57,942 nt of DNA from a virus, in the IMG/VR virus record IMGVR_UViG_3300025009_000122, positions 1-57,942 of that record; one strand, written 5' to 3'. Numbering within the stretch: the stretch's first letter is position 1; every line of letters starts with the position of its first letter. Under the pieces are notes generated by a model that saw only the letters and a list, made by a program, of their open reading frames with translations, made no database searches and had not been told where the DNA came from. Positions 6,748 to 13,766 of this stretch are shown here, piece after piece. Both the position numbers and the translations under genes were made by a program.

Positions 6748-7803
6748 CTATGCCGCCTGTTCCTTCCGGTATTTTTTCAGCTCTCGGAGACACACGAGCT
6801 GCGCCGCGCATGCGGAACAGCCGGTGCGCTTCATGGTGTCGATGATGGCGTGAATACTCTCCTCCGGATTTGGCGCCGGAGGATGATTCGGCATCCTTGC
6901 CATAAGTCGCGCCTCTGCCGCCTTGATGTCTCGCTCGCGCTGGCTGAGAGCGGCGGGAGTGCATACTGAAGGCATGGAAGCCGCTGCATCTGCCTGCGCC
7001 TCTTCCCGCCCCTCCTGCTTCGCCACTTCGAGCTTGACATGGAGATCGCTTTCGGCTTTTGCCTTCGCCTCTGCTTCCAGCCTTACGCGGTCTTTCTCGG
7101 CCTTCTCTGCGGCCTCCCGGTCAGCCTTCTCCTTCGCTTCAGCCCGAGCTTTTTCGATCTTCGCCGCTTCGATATTTTTGCGCGCCTGCGCGATCTGCGC
7201 TTCGGTCTCCGAGATTTTCCCGGTCGTTTCGGCGAGTGTCCCGGATGGGAGGTTGATCTCGGCGCGGCCGGTCGTGAGCCGCGCAATCGTCTTCCCGAGA
7301 TCCCGGATATCCGCCTGATACTTGTTCGCCGCCGCTTTCTTCGCCTCGATCTTCGCGTCCAGGTCGCCGATGTCCCCCGCCGGCGGGAAGAGGGAAAAAA
7401 TCGCATCGATCTTCTTTTGATCGGAGAGATCCAGAAAAGCGCCAAGGTCGAAAACTCGGATCGCTCCGAGTGCCCGCGCAAAATCTTCCTTGCTTGCCTT
7501 TTTGCGGTTGAGGAGAAGGTCCTGGGACACAGAGTCGCCTTCTCCTTTTGCAAACCTGCGGAGGAAGTGCTTCCGATCGCTCGTTTCGATGCCTACGAAA
7601 AGCTTATCGCCGGATCCGTAGGCGGACATGATGTCGGCGTTTTTCTTAGCGACTCCGGGCACGAAACCATGCACCGTCAGCATCAACGCCTCGGTGCGGG
7701 CGGTCTTGCCAACTCCGTTTTTGCCGCAGAGAAGTGTGAGGCGGGGGAGGGGTTGCTCGAATTCGAGTCCCTTGAAACCCTTTGCGCTTACCTTTGTGAT
7801 CAT
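6748..7803 (-). CDS. Rad50/SMC-like ATPase, N-terminal half (separate gene)
   Basis: The 351-aa protein opens like Rad50/RecF: KVSAKGFKGLEFEQPLP then Walker A GKNGVGKT (27-34). It has an ATPase N lobe to about residue 150 and a long Ala/Glu/Lys coiled coil (~170-270). Near its C terminus is a cysteine cluster CSAC...C (C329, C332, C338) followed by a short basic helix. CxxC at the end of a coiled coil is how the Rad50 zinc hook looks. The next gene supplies the other coiled coil and the signature/Walker B lobe. Start ATG 7803 follows AAGGAGG. Probably an end-processing partner for the RecT-like protein. Confidence 0.8.
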   Translation of the reverse strand: MITKVSAKGFKGLEFEQPLPRLTLLCGKNGVGKTARTEALMLTVHGFVPGVAKKNADIMSAYGSGDKLFVGIETSDRKHFLRRFAKGEGDSVSQDLLLNRKKASKEDFARALGAIRVFDLGAFLDLSDQKKIDAIFSLFPPAGDIGDLDAKIEAKKAAANKYQADIRDLGKTIARLTTGRAEINLPSGTLAETTGKISETEAQIAQARKNIEAAKIEKARAEAKEKADREAAEKAEKDRVRLEAEAKAKAESDLHVKLEVAKQEGREEAQADAAASMPSVCTPAALSQRERDIKAAEARLMARMPNHPPAPNPEESIHAIIDTMKRTGCSACAAQLVCLRELKKYRKEQAA

Positions 7804-7813
7804 GCCGCCCTCC

Positions 7814-9085
7814 TTAAAATTGATCGAGAATTTCGCTGATCTTCTTTACGATCGCGGTCATCTGCTCGATGTTATGGGTTCCCTTCGGGTTCAGCCTGAG
7901 AGACTTGCAGGCCTCGGCGTATTCGGCCTTAAACTGCTCCTGCGCCTCTTTGTAGTTGATAGCGGTCCGCTTCTCTTCCTCGGTCATGTTTGGGACTTCC
8001 TTTGAAGGAGTGGTGGCGGTGGTTTCGGGCGAACGAGGCTGTTCTGCCTTCTTCGCCTCTTCCTGCTTTTCGACGCTCACCGGTTCAATATCAATGATGT
8101 CGGTCTGGTCTTCGGGATCGGTCTGCTTTTCAAGCTCGTCGACCCCCGCCTCGTCGCTTACCCGCTCGGCGCCTTCTTTCGCCTCGATCTTGCGTGTTTC
8201 GAAACCGTCCCCGCCTGAGGCGATCAACTTTCCGGCTGCTTCCCGGAGATTCGCATACGTGGTCGCATCCCACTTCACGATGTTGCCGTTCGTCGGCCGC
8301 CAGCAAAGGACCGCGATTTTCCATTCGGCCCCCGGAGCCTTCTGAAGGCCGGAAAGATGCTTCAGGGCATTTCGTTTGGCGAACGTCTGCGCGAAGTCGA
8401 TCGCCTTCTTTTCCCGGTTCAGGATCTGCGCGAACCAGGAAAGCGCCTCCTCGTGGGCGGTGTTCACCCAAAGGGCCGTTGATTCGTCGAAGGGGTAGCT
8501 GGCCCATGTCGATTTATCCTTTTCCCCTTCTTTCGGTGGTTCTCCCATGGAGGTTGGGAACAGCCGGAAGGCCTGGGGGAACTTCTTCGCTTTTCCGAGG
8601 AGATCGATCATCCGATAGGATGGCGTATCGAAGATCGTCGTCCAGTCCGATACCTGGGGAATCCCCTTGGAACTGAACTTGAACGCCACAGCACGGGCAT
8701 AGATGCAGAGGATTCTCCGGTTGTGCGGATCGCGGATCACGGCCGGGTTTTGCTGCCATTGACCATCGACCAGGACCTCCTTTGGAAAAATAACGGAAGC
8801 GCCGACAGCCTCCTGCCATACCTCGTATCCCTGGGCGGAAACAACGTATGGACCGCCGGGAACCGGCTGAATCAGGGTGCCGGCCGCCACCGAAAGAGTG
8901 AGCCCCTGTTTAAACGCACGAATCTGGCCTTCGCCTTCTGCGTCGCGAAGCGCGAACGCCTCATCCGTACCGAGCGCGATGATATCTTTCCGGATCGCCG
9001 CCTCGATGACCGCGGCTTCCCCCGGATGAGAGGCTTTGATATTTTCGACCGCCTGCTTTAAACTCACCATTGGTAAATTGCTCAA
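7814..9085 (-). CDS. RecT-like single-strand annealing protein
   Basis: The 423-aa protein resembles phage RecT-type annealing proteins in the core: LRDAEGEGQIRAFKQGLTLSV..., then repeated beta strands (DPHNRRILCIYARAVAFK), MIDLLGKAKKFPQAFR, and EEALSWFAQILNREKKAIDF-TFAKRNALKHLSG. A charged, low-complexity tail follows (~300-370). Such proteins anneal complementary single strands during phage recombination. The assignment rests on pattern and on neighbours (Rad50-like ATPase, helicase, NinB), not on a decisive motif. Start is TTG 9085, preceded by AGAAGGAG and overlapping the upstream TGA (TTGA). Confidence 0.55.
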   Translation of the reverse strand: MSNLPMVSLKQAVENIKASHPGEAAVIEAAIRKDIIALGTDEAFALRDAEGEGQIRAFKQGLTLSVAAGTLIQPVPGGPYVVSAQGYEVWQEAVGASVIFPKEVLVDGQWQQNPAVIRDPHNRRILCIYARAVAFKFSSKGIPQVSDWTTIFDTPSYRMIDLLGKAKKFPQAFRLFPTSMGEPPKEGEKDKSTWASYPFDESTALWVNTAHEEALSWFAQILNREKKAIDFAQTFAKRNALKHLSGLQKAPGAEWKIAVLCWRPTNGNIVKWDATTYANLREAAGKLIASGGDGFETRKIEAKEGAERVSDEAGVDELEKQTDPEDQTDIIDIEPVSVEKQEEAKKAEQPRSPETTATTPSKEVPNMTEEEKRTAINYKEAQEQFKAEYAEACKSLRLNPKGTHNIEQMTAIVKKISEILDQF

Positions 9086-9393
9086 TTCGATTCTCCTTCT
9101 GTCGGTTGGATTTCATCCATTAGTGCGGCCGCTTCCGGTTCGATCTCCATCTTTTCGAGCGAAGCAATCTCTTTTTCGATGTATCTGATATCTTCGCGCA
9201 TTTGCCGGATAAGGGTGCGCCGCCCATATTCCGTGAATGGAAAAACCATTTCTCTGTCAACCACGCATGGAATATTGCTAGCTCTGGTTTCAACATCGTA
9301 TTGGTCGAAATCGAGAATCTTGGTTACGGTGGCCTCTAAAACTTCCACCGCGCTCGGCCTGATGAAGACTTTCTCGCCAACTTGTGCGTTCAT
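9082..9393 (-). CDS. Hypothetical protein, 103 aa
   Basis: Start chosen at ATG 9393, which overlaps the upstream stop (ATGA) and follows GGGGGGAAGC; an ATG 12 bases upstream is less likely. The protein has a beta-rich first half (GEKVFIRPSAVEVLEATVTK, SH3- or KOW-like in style) and a helical, acidic second half (RQMREDIRYIEKEIASLEKM). No family recognised. It is coupled to the RecT-like gene by overlap. Confidence 0.7.
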   Translation of the reverse strand: MNAQVGEKVFIRPSAVEVLEATVTKILDFDQYDVETRASNIPCVVDREMVFPFTEYGRRTLIRQMREDIRYIEKEIASLEKMEIEPEAAALMDEIQPTEGESN

Positions 9394-9659
9394 GCTTCCC
9401 CCCATGCTTCTTCGGCTCTGATCGCCGACTCAAGCGCAACCTCTTCCCTGATCCGAGATCCATAGACCTCTTTTCCGTAGGTATCGACCGCCGCCTTGAG
9501 GTCCGAAATGATCCGATCGAGCCGGTCAAGCTGGGTCCTGAATTTCTCGGCGACTTCTCGGGCTTCCGGGGTTGGGCGAGGAGCGAACTCCAAGCTTCGC
9601 CGGGCGGATTCTGCGATGGATTCCATTTCTTCGATGCTCTGCGTGATGGTCTCTTTCAT
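9390..9659 (-). CDS. Coiled-coil protein, 89 aa
   Basis: An almost fully helical protein: ESIAESARRSLEF, EVAEKFRTQLDRLDRIISDL and REEVALESAIRAEEAW give heptad-like spacing of Leu/Ile. No catalytic motif or membrane segment. ATG 9659 starts four bases after the upstream stop, and its own stop overlaps the next ATG. Function unknown; possibly an accessory to the recombination proteins downstream. Confidence 0.7.
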   Translation of the reverse strand: MKETITQSIEEMESIAESARRSLEFAPRPTPEAREVAEKFRTQLDRLDRIISDLKAAVDTYGKEVYGSRIREEVALESAIRAEEAWGEA

Positions 9660-9662
9660 GGC

Positions 9663-9809
9663 CTACCTATTCGCCAGAATGATTTCCGGCTGTCCGTCAC
9701 AAACGAAATGCGGATACCGGGTCCGATGCTCATCGACGATCCCGAGCATGAGGCTTGCGGCGAAAAGAAGCGCAGCGGTAAATATGAGAAGGCGGTCCAT
9801 GATGCTCAT
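9663..9809 (-). CDS. Single-span membrane peptide, 48 aa
   Basis: ATG 9809 overlaps the upstream TGA (ATGA) and opens 48 codons. A short N terminus is followed by a hydrophobic helix (LLIFTAALLFAASLMLGIV, ~residues 7-25) and a hydrophilic tail with one cysteine (RYPHFVCDGQPE). Topology is probably N-in, single span. Small inner-membrane proteins of this kind occur in phage early operons, sometimes acting on host physiology; here the role is unknown. Confidence 0.55.
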   Translation of the reverse strand: MSIMDRLLIFTAALLFAASLMLGIVDEHRTRYPHFVCDGQPEIILANR

Positions 9810-10072
9810 GCCTGGGGCCTTTCGTCGGTAAATTCTTCAAAAACGAGTTCTTTGTGGCAAAGCGAAAGGCGAGATCCAGAAGAAATTATGAGAGTCCCGG
9901 CGATCACCTGGCTTGTATCTACCTTTTCAGGTTCCCCGAACATGGCGCATCGATCGCCACAAACCACCTCAGAGTCCGAGAAATTAGGGTTATGGATCGG
10001 GCATGTTACAGCCCGCATTTTACCGGCGCGTTCGATGAAAAGCACTCCATCCTTGTCGATCTTGCCTTTCAT
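9806..10072 (-). CDS. Small Cys/His protein, 88 aa
   Basis: The pattern CPIHNP...VVCGDRCAMFGEP (CxxH then CxxxC) around residues 24-47 suggests a metal site. The N terminus resembles a small beta unit (KIDKDGVLFIERAGKMRAV). No family recognised. ATG 10072 follows a plausible SD (AAAGGA, from the revcomp of tcctttct). Coupled to the downstream membrane peptide. Confidence 0.65.
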   Translation of the reverse strand: MKGKIDKDGVLFIERAGKMRAVTCPIHNPNFSDSEVVCGDRCAMFGEPEKVDTSQVIAGTLIISSGSRLSLCHKELVFEEFTDERPQA

Positions 10073-10128
10073 GCCAGGGTCCTTTCTGGCCCCGGATCGC
10101 CCGGGGCCGGTTTAGGGTTGATTGATCT

Positions 10129-10863
10129 TCAGCAGATAATCGGAATTGCGGTCGGAAGCGCGCGTGAAAGCCATGCCTTGATCCGCTGCATGGCTTCGAT
10201 CTTCCACCGGCCGCCATCTGCCTCGTAAAGCGCGACAGAAGGCAAAGTGCCGTCTTTTCCGGATTTCATCCTGAGAAGAAATTCACTAGCCGGCTGCTCG
10301 ATTTCGAGGAATGTCCGGTAGGGCCGAAGGATACAGGGGTTTTTTACGACCATTTCGGCGACTCGAGCGATTCCCGATTTCGTTGACACAACCTGGGAAA
10401 TGCCGTCATCGGCGAACGTTTTCACGGCTTCATCCTTGATATTGCCGATGAGCTGAAGGATTCCCGCCGTTTCTTCGTCCTGCACAAACTGCGTCCGAAG
10501 CTGAATCATGAAGGTTTCGTGATCCAGGTATTGCCCGAAGGGAAAGCGCGGGGGCTCGGATGTGGCAACCAGAATATCGAACCGCTGCCGGTGCGCCCCA
10601 AAGATCTGAGTGCAAAGCGTGACCTTTGCGAACGAATCCACATGCACAAGCATGTCGTCAAGCGCGTGGGCTATGCTGAGCTCATGGCTCGGGCCGTCCA
10701 GGTAGTCCGAGAGCCCGGTCAGCGTTTTTACCTGAATTGGGTCCGGAAAGGATTCAAGCAGCGGCTTGATGCTTCCCGAAGACCTGATGTAGGGTTTATC
10801 GCCGTGCTCGATAATCTCGGCAGGCCCATGGTCTTTGATCCACTGCATCGCCTCAGCAATCAT
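10129..10863 (-). CDS. Conserved phage protein of unknown function, 244 aa
   Basis: The protein has recurring features of a family I recall in phages of many hosts near annealing-protein genes: LTGLSDYLDG, MLVHVDSFAKV, FPFGQYLDHETFMIQLRTQF, IGNIKDEAVKTFADDGISQ, RPYRTFLEIEQPASEFLLRM and ALYEADGGRWK. The family has no established activity that I can name. It is an alpha/beta protein without membrane segments. The start overlaps the stop of the upstream gene. Context suggests an early DNA-metabolism role. A ~56-base gap follows downstream. Confidence 0.65.
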   Translation of the reverse strand: MIAEAMQWIKDHGPAEIIEHGDKPYIRSSGSIKPLLESFPDPIQVKTLTGLSDYLDGPSHELSIAHALDDMLVHVDSFAKVTLCTQIFGAHRQRFDILVATSEPPRFPFGQYLDHETFMIQLRTQFVQDEETAGILQLIGNIKDEAVKTFADDGISQVVSTKSGIARVAEMVVKNPCILRPYRTFLEIEQPASEFLLRMKSGKDGTLPSVALYEADGGRWKIEAMQRIKAWLSRALPTAIPIIC

Positions 10864-11105
10864 GCCTCACCCCCCTTCACCGCCTGGAATTCGACAACTC
10901 CTTTGCTGGCCGGCGGGAAAATATCGAGCTGTTTCGGTTGCGCCTGTTCGACCGCGATGGGCTTCCCGTCCTTTCGGCCGAGATAGATCATCGTCGGGAA
11001 GGGAAGATCCGGGGCGAGCTTTGCCGTGCAATCGAGCGTGACGAGCGCCTTATCCCGGTTTTCGTCGGGTTTGATCGTGACGGTGAGCGTCACTTTCCGC
11101 GTCAT
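10860..11105 (-). CDS. Hypothetical protein, 81 aa
   Basis: A beta-rich N terminus (KVTLTVTIKPDE, ALVTLDCTAKL) leads to a proline- and lysine-rich C-terminal half (KPIAVEQAQPKQLDIFPP). The LDIFPP-type tail looks like a short peptide motif for binding a partner. No family recognised. The stop overlaps the next start (ATGA), so it is probably co-expressed with the 244-aa conserved phage protein. Confidence 0.65.
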   Translation of the reverse strand: MTRKVTLTVTIKPDENRDKALVTLDCTAKLAPDLPFPTMIYLGRKDGKPIAVEQAQPKQLDIFPPASKGVVEFQAVKGGEA

Positions 11106-11126
11106 CTTGGCGCTCGTGTTCGGATC

Positions 11127-11225
11127 CTAGATGTTCTCTAAAACCCGCTGGAGCTCAAAACCGAACTTCTCGATCGCGGCTCCGGCCCCGAGGTTTTCGA
11201 GGCTGACGTTTTCAAAGTCTTTCAC
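11127..11225 (-). CDS. Possible 32-aa peptide with GTG start
   Basis: GTG 11225 lies after a good SD (GGAG, about 7 bases upstream) and opens KDFENVSLENLGAGAAIEKF followed by GFELQRVLENI and TAG. The predicted peptide is a plausible amphipathic helix with protein-like composition, and it fills the space between two operon genes. Short phage peptides of this style (for example DUF-type ENxxxGAAIE proteins) are seen beside annealing-protein modules. Too short to be certain. Confidence 0.45.
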   Translation of the reverse strand: MKDFENVSLENLGAGAAIEKFGFELQRVLENI

Positions 11226-11248
11226 CGTGTTTCTCCTGTTTGGGTGTT

Positions 11249-11272
11249 CCGGGCGGCCCGGCTGCCGCCCGG
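11249..11272. repeat. Perfect 9-bp stem-loop
   Basis: CCGGGCGGC and GCCGCCCGG face each other across a six-base loop. There is no T run on either side, so a classical terminator is unlikely. On the minus strand it falls in the leader of the 32-aa GTG gene, where it could slow transcription, protect the mRNA or act as an antitermination/processing site. The choice between these is inference. Confidence 0.6.
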
Positions 11273-11464
11273 CTTAAAGGTTCTTGCGGCTTTTTTGACC
11301 AAAAAACCCTGCGCCGCCTTCCTAATCTATATGTCCATTCGCTTTCCCGCTCCGACGGCGGGTGCCGGGTGAACTCCATGCTTCTCTTGGCTCAAAGCGG
11401 CGATCACGATGTATGCGCCGACATAGCCGGTGAGGAGAAGCGCTCCCGATAAAAAGGTTTGAAA

Positions 11465-11812
11465 TCATTCGATGTGGCCTTTCAGCGCATGGACCACGGC
11501 GCGAAATATGAAATCCTTCGCCTTCTGGTCGGTCGGGAGCTGGCTGAACGGCACCATGCAGGGATGAGTCTTTATTTCTGCGTTCTTCAGCGGCCCATAC
11601 CGCCATCCCTCAGATTCCTTCTGTGCCATCCAGCATTCATGACTCTTTTCCGGACCGTGCTCGCCGTTGATGTGAAGAGCGACCCCCAGCCTTGCGCTGT
11701 GTTTCTGCCACTCCGGGGCTTCCTCCCAAGGTGCTTGCGACATATCGCCCAATGCTTCGCAATATGCCTTGTTTACCGCGTGTGCTACCTGTGCGATGTT
11801 CTCTCTGTCCAA
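11465..11812 (-). CDS. RyR-domain protein, 115 aa
   Basis: The C-terminal half has the RyR repeat pattern: ESEGWRYGP-K, THPCMVPFSQLP-DQKAKD and FRAVVHAL. The N-terminal part (ENIAQVAHAVNKAYCEALGD) is also typical of the phage version. RyR domains were first described in ryanodine receptors; in bacteria and phages their ligand is unproven. The start is taken at TTG 11812 because AAGGAGG lies 8 bases upstream; the frame stays open to 11950, but that extension is low in protein character. Located early in the leftward operon. Confidence 0.75.
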   Translation of the reverse strand: MDRENIAQVAHAVNKAYCEALGDMSQAPWEEAPEWQKHSARLGVALHINGEHGPEKSHECWMAQKESEGWRYGPLKNAEIKTHPCMVPFSQLPTDQKAKDFIFRAVVHALKGHIE

Positions 11813-12002
11813 TTCCGCTTCCTCCTTCTGTTGGGGTTCACTCCGCTCCGTTCTTTCTGCCTCAATCCGCCGTCCACCGATGGCCATCCCCGGAACGCGG
11901 TTCCGGTTCAAGCTGGATCGTTCTGTCCTGTCCCACCGATGCGCGGGCAATGCCGTTGCTGTCGAATGGGCGAGATGGTTCCGGCGGTGATTCTTGATTG
12001 GT
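11813..12002. other. Operon spacer without a convincing gene
   Basis: Between the HTH gene and the RyR gene. On the minus strand an ATG at 12006 overlaps the HTH stop and opens only 32 codons (to 11908) of poor composition. The HTH frame itself stays open beyond its TGA for 45 codons with more protein-like sequence (PFDSNGIARASVGQDRTIQ) but no start codon. I can support neither as a gene. Confidence 0.4.
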
Positions 12003-12263
12003 TCATCGGGCTTCCTTGCGGCAGAATTCCGACTCGACCGCTTGCGCCAGCTCCCACAGCTTCGCGTCGATCTTTTTCGATATCCTGTGCTCCCCGCGAA
12101 GCATCGACTGAACGTAGGTGGAGCAGAGTCCGAGGTATCTCGCGACGGCTACCGCCGGGTATCCGCAACGGGTGAAAATCTCTTTCGTCGGGTGCGGCTT
12201 CGGAAGGTACGCTTTCGGGTCGATCTTGGTTTTCGCCTGGGCGAGCTTGAGTGATTTGTTCAT
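12003..12263 (-). CDS. HTH DNA-binding protein, first gene of the leftward operon
   Basis: The 86-aa version starts at ATG 12263, after GGAG with 5-base spacing. An earlier in-frame ATG at 12305 lies just 8 bases after the -10 box and would give a leaderless start adding 14 residues. The central part (AVAVARYLGLCSTYVQSMLRG, then EHRISKKID) is a helix-turn-helix of the phage Cro/repressor type. As the first gene after the repressor-controlled promoter, it is placed to feed back on early transcription. Other possibilities are an anti-repressor or a plasmid-type regulator. Confidence 0.7.
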   Translation of the reverse strand: MNKSLKLAQAKTKIDPKAYLPKPHPTKEIFTRCGYPAVAVARYLGLCSTYVQSMLRGEHRISKKIDAKLWELAQAVESEFCRKEAR

Positions 12264-12313
12264 ACGTACTCCAGATTTGAGGTCGTACATGAAATCCCGT
12301 ACCATTGAGACAG

Positions 12314-12343
12314 ATCATACACATTAATTATTGTGTATGTCAA
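12314..12343 (-). promoter_or_regulatory. Leftward early promoter (PL-like) with embedded operator
   Basis: Read on the minus strand: perfect -35 TTGACA (12343-12338), 18-base spacer, -10 TATGAT (12319-12314). The spacer and -10 edge contain the operator at 12318-12337, whose arms TACAC and GTGTA flank ten bases. The same arrangement occurs at the cro-like promoter at 14474-14503. A bound repressor would cover the RNA polymerase contacts. The first ATG (12305) is 8 bases past the -10. Confidence 0.85.
12318..12337. promoter_or_regulatory. Repressor operator, left copy
   Basis: TACACATTAATTATTGTGTA: dyad with TACAC/GTGTA arms and an A/T-rich centre. It differs at two bases (AT versus GC at positions 6-7) from the copy at 14480-14499. 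Shared sequence and identical placement inside two early promoters indicate one regulator, most likely the CI/LexA-type repressor at 13767-14480, possibly also the cro-like protein. Confidence 0.8.
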
Positions 12344-12345
12344 GC

Positions 12346-12379
12346 GCTAAAAACAAAAATTATTTGTTCTCAACAAATA
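12346..12379 (-). terminator. Intrinsic terminator of the membrane-protein gene
   Basis: On the minus strand TATTTGTT, a GAG loop and AACAAATA form an 8-bp hairpin (12379-12361) followed at once by ATTTTTGTTTTT. It would stop transcripts coming from the 12566-13021 gene just before the leftward promoter, separating lysogenic from early transcription. Confidence 0.75.
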
Positions 12380-12391
12380 TGTGCTATTATT

Positions 12392-12485
12392 CCCTCCTCG
12401 CGCCAAACGGAGCTGGGCAGGAGGGCTGCTTGAAAATACGAAACGTAACCCTTCGTAAGATTCGTACATAGGGGTTACGCTTCGT
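12392..12485. repeat. Two consecutive inverted repeats in a gene-free stretch
   Basis: First hairpin: CCCTCCT (12392-12398) with AGGAGGG (12419-12425), loop 20. Second: ACGAAACGTAACCC (12438-12451) against GGGTTACGCTTCGT (12472-12485), 13 of 14 pairs, loop 20. They lie between the terminator at 12346-12379 and the stop of the membrane gene at 12566. No ORF is convincing here. On the plus strand a TATTAT box (12385-12390) lies just upstream, so a short structured RNA is possible; they could equally be part of a 3' untranslated region. Confidence 0.55.
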
Positions 12486-12565
12486 GAACCTGGGGGAGAT
12501 ATTTATGCGTTCTTAATCGCGGAGTTTCAGAAGGGGCTTTGAACGGCGGAAACGATTGGACCTAC

Positions 12566-13021
12566 TCAGGCACTCTTAATCGCGGAAATGATGGAGGCGA
12601 TATGCTGGCGCAGAATGCATTTCATGTTTTCTTCAACGTCCGGAGGGAAGGCGGCGAAGAGCGAATGAACCGAATCCTTCGCGTGGGCATCGTAAAATTG
12701 CTTGTAATCGTTCCATGCTTTCTCTATTTTGGCCTTTCGACTCTTGCGGGCCATTGCCTTGGTGCGGACGACGGATTCGAGATGATCGACATGGAACGTT
12801 CGCATGATCCGGATGTGATTCAGACTTCCAAGCTCGATGCTGGCGAGGGCATCATGGAAGGGGGAAAGGAGGATAGAGATGGTTTCGGACCTAAGCTTGC
12901 GTCTTTCGATGAGCGCGGCGTTCGATCTGCGGACGACAGAAACAATAAGAATACCGGCGAGTGTTCCGGCAATTCCGAGAAGGTCGGAGGAGCCAAGGGA
13001 AATGCCGAAGATTTCCATCAT
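12566..13021 (-). CDS. Small membrane-anchored protein, 151 aa
   Basis: The N terminus has a membrane segment (DLLGIAGTLAGILIVSVVRR, ~residues 13-32) followed by a charged cytoplasmic-type domain rich in Arg/Lys and His (SFHDALASIELGSLNHIRIM; KIEKAWNDYKQFYDAHAKD). The arrangement is of a single-span protein with a helical soluble domain. No family recognised. It lies in the immunity region, transcribed like the repressor but behind its own short intergenic region, and has its own terminator. It may be a lysogen-expressed exclusion or host-modifying gene; this is inference from position. Confidence 0.7.
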   Translation of the reverse strand: MMEIFGISLGSSDLLGIAGTLAGILIVSVVRRSNAALIERRKLRSETISILLSPFHDALASIELGSLNHIRIMRTFHVDHLESVVRTKAMARKSRKAKIEKAWNDYKQFYDAHAKDSVHSLFAAFPPDVEENMKCILRQHIASIISAIKSA

Positions 13022-13093
13022 GCTGCCATCATCTTAATAAAATCGCTGTGTACTGGAATGATTCTTGGCATGATAATATTTCGCGGGTGAGGC

Positions 13094-13128
13094 AAAAAAA
13101 ACTAACGTTCATCGCTTCGGTCGAAGCG
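13094..13128 (-). terminator. Possible terminator after the lipoprotein gene
   Basis: CGCTTC and GAAGCG (13113-13118, 13123-13128) make a 6-bp hairpin with a GGTC loop. On the minus strand a run of eight T follows, but after about 11 bases, which is longer than ideal. It sits downstream of the lipoprotein gene, the likely end of the repressor operon. Confidence 0.45.
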
Positions 13129-13167
13129 TTCCGAATCTTTTGCGAGGCAAAAACTGAAATCTTAAAA

Positions 13168-13755
13168 TTACTTTCTCATGTTCATCAATGTATTATTTAT
13201 GTTACGCAAGTTATTGTTCATTTCGTTCAGACTTTGCTGTGACTGGTACGAGCGATACCAATTCTGCCACCTGACTCGATCCGCCGCATTCGCGATTCTA
13301 TTGGCCTGCATTTGCTGTTGAATAACCGATGTAGCGGCTTGTATGGATTTCCTTTCTGACCACAACGCGTCCCGGCGCTGAACCAAACCAATAGCTCGCT
13401 CTTTGAGTATCTCGAGATTATCGTCCAAATTAAGTAGGGCGCCCATCAGATCAACATCGGCAATCGAGTCAACGAGCTCGTCGCCGTAAAGCTTACAACT
13501 CGCTTTAGTTTTACAGCCTTCAAATCTGACATATATTTCCAGTTGGTGATGGTTCAACTTTTCTATGAATTCACTCTTAGCCAATTCATATGCATCGTAT
13601 TCTGTTTTGAATATGGCGATTTCATGGTCAATAGCATTAAACTCTTTCTGATTTTTTAAATGGCGCTGGTATAAATTTTCAAGCGCAGTTGGCTGGTGAG
13701 GCTGGATCGCGCATCCCGACAAAAAAGCGAACAACAACAAATACACCTTCTTCAT
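13168..13755 (-). CDS. Lipoprotein in the repressor operon
   Basis: Start chosen at ATG 13755 (GGAGG 6 bases upstream). The 195-aa product begins with a textbook lipoprotein signal: KK, hydrophobic VYLLLFAFL, then lipobox LSGC. The mature part is helical and Gln/Asn-rich (LENLYQRHLKNQKEF; MQANRIANAADRVRW; ending with NNNLRNINNTLMNMRK), with a Cys pair (FEGCKTKASCK). Only 11 bases separate it from the repressor stop, so it should be made in the lysogen. Its A+T content is clearly above that of neighbours. Lysogen lipoproteins often block superinfecting phages at the envelope; that function is inferred. Confidence 0.8.
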   Translation of the reverse strand: MKKVYLLLFAFLSGCAIQPHQPTALENLYQRHLKNQKEFNAIDHEIAIFKTEYDAYELAKSEFIEKLNHHQLEIYVRFEGCKTKASCKLYGDELVDSIADVDLMGALLNLDDNLEILKERAIGLVQRRDALWSERKSIQAATSVIQQQMQANRIANAADRVRWQNWYRSYQSQQSLNEMNNNLRNINNTLMNMRK

Positions 13756-13766
13756 TATCGCCTCCA

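Noticed and set aside
11908-12006. 32-codon ORF coupled to the HTH gene
   Set aside because: Only the ATGA overlap supports it; composition is poor and another frame looks more protein-like but lacks a start.
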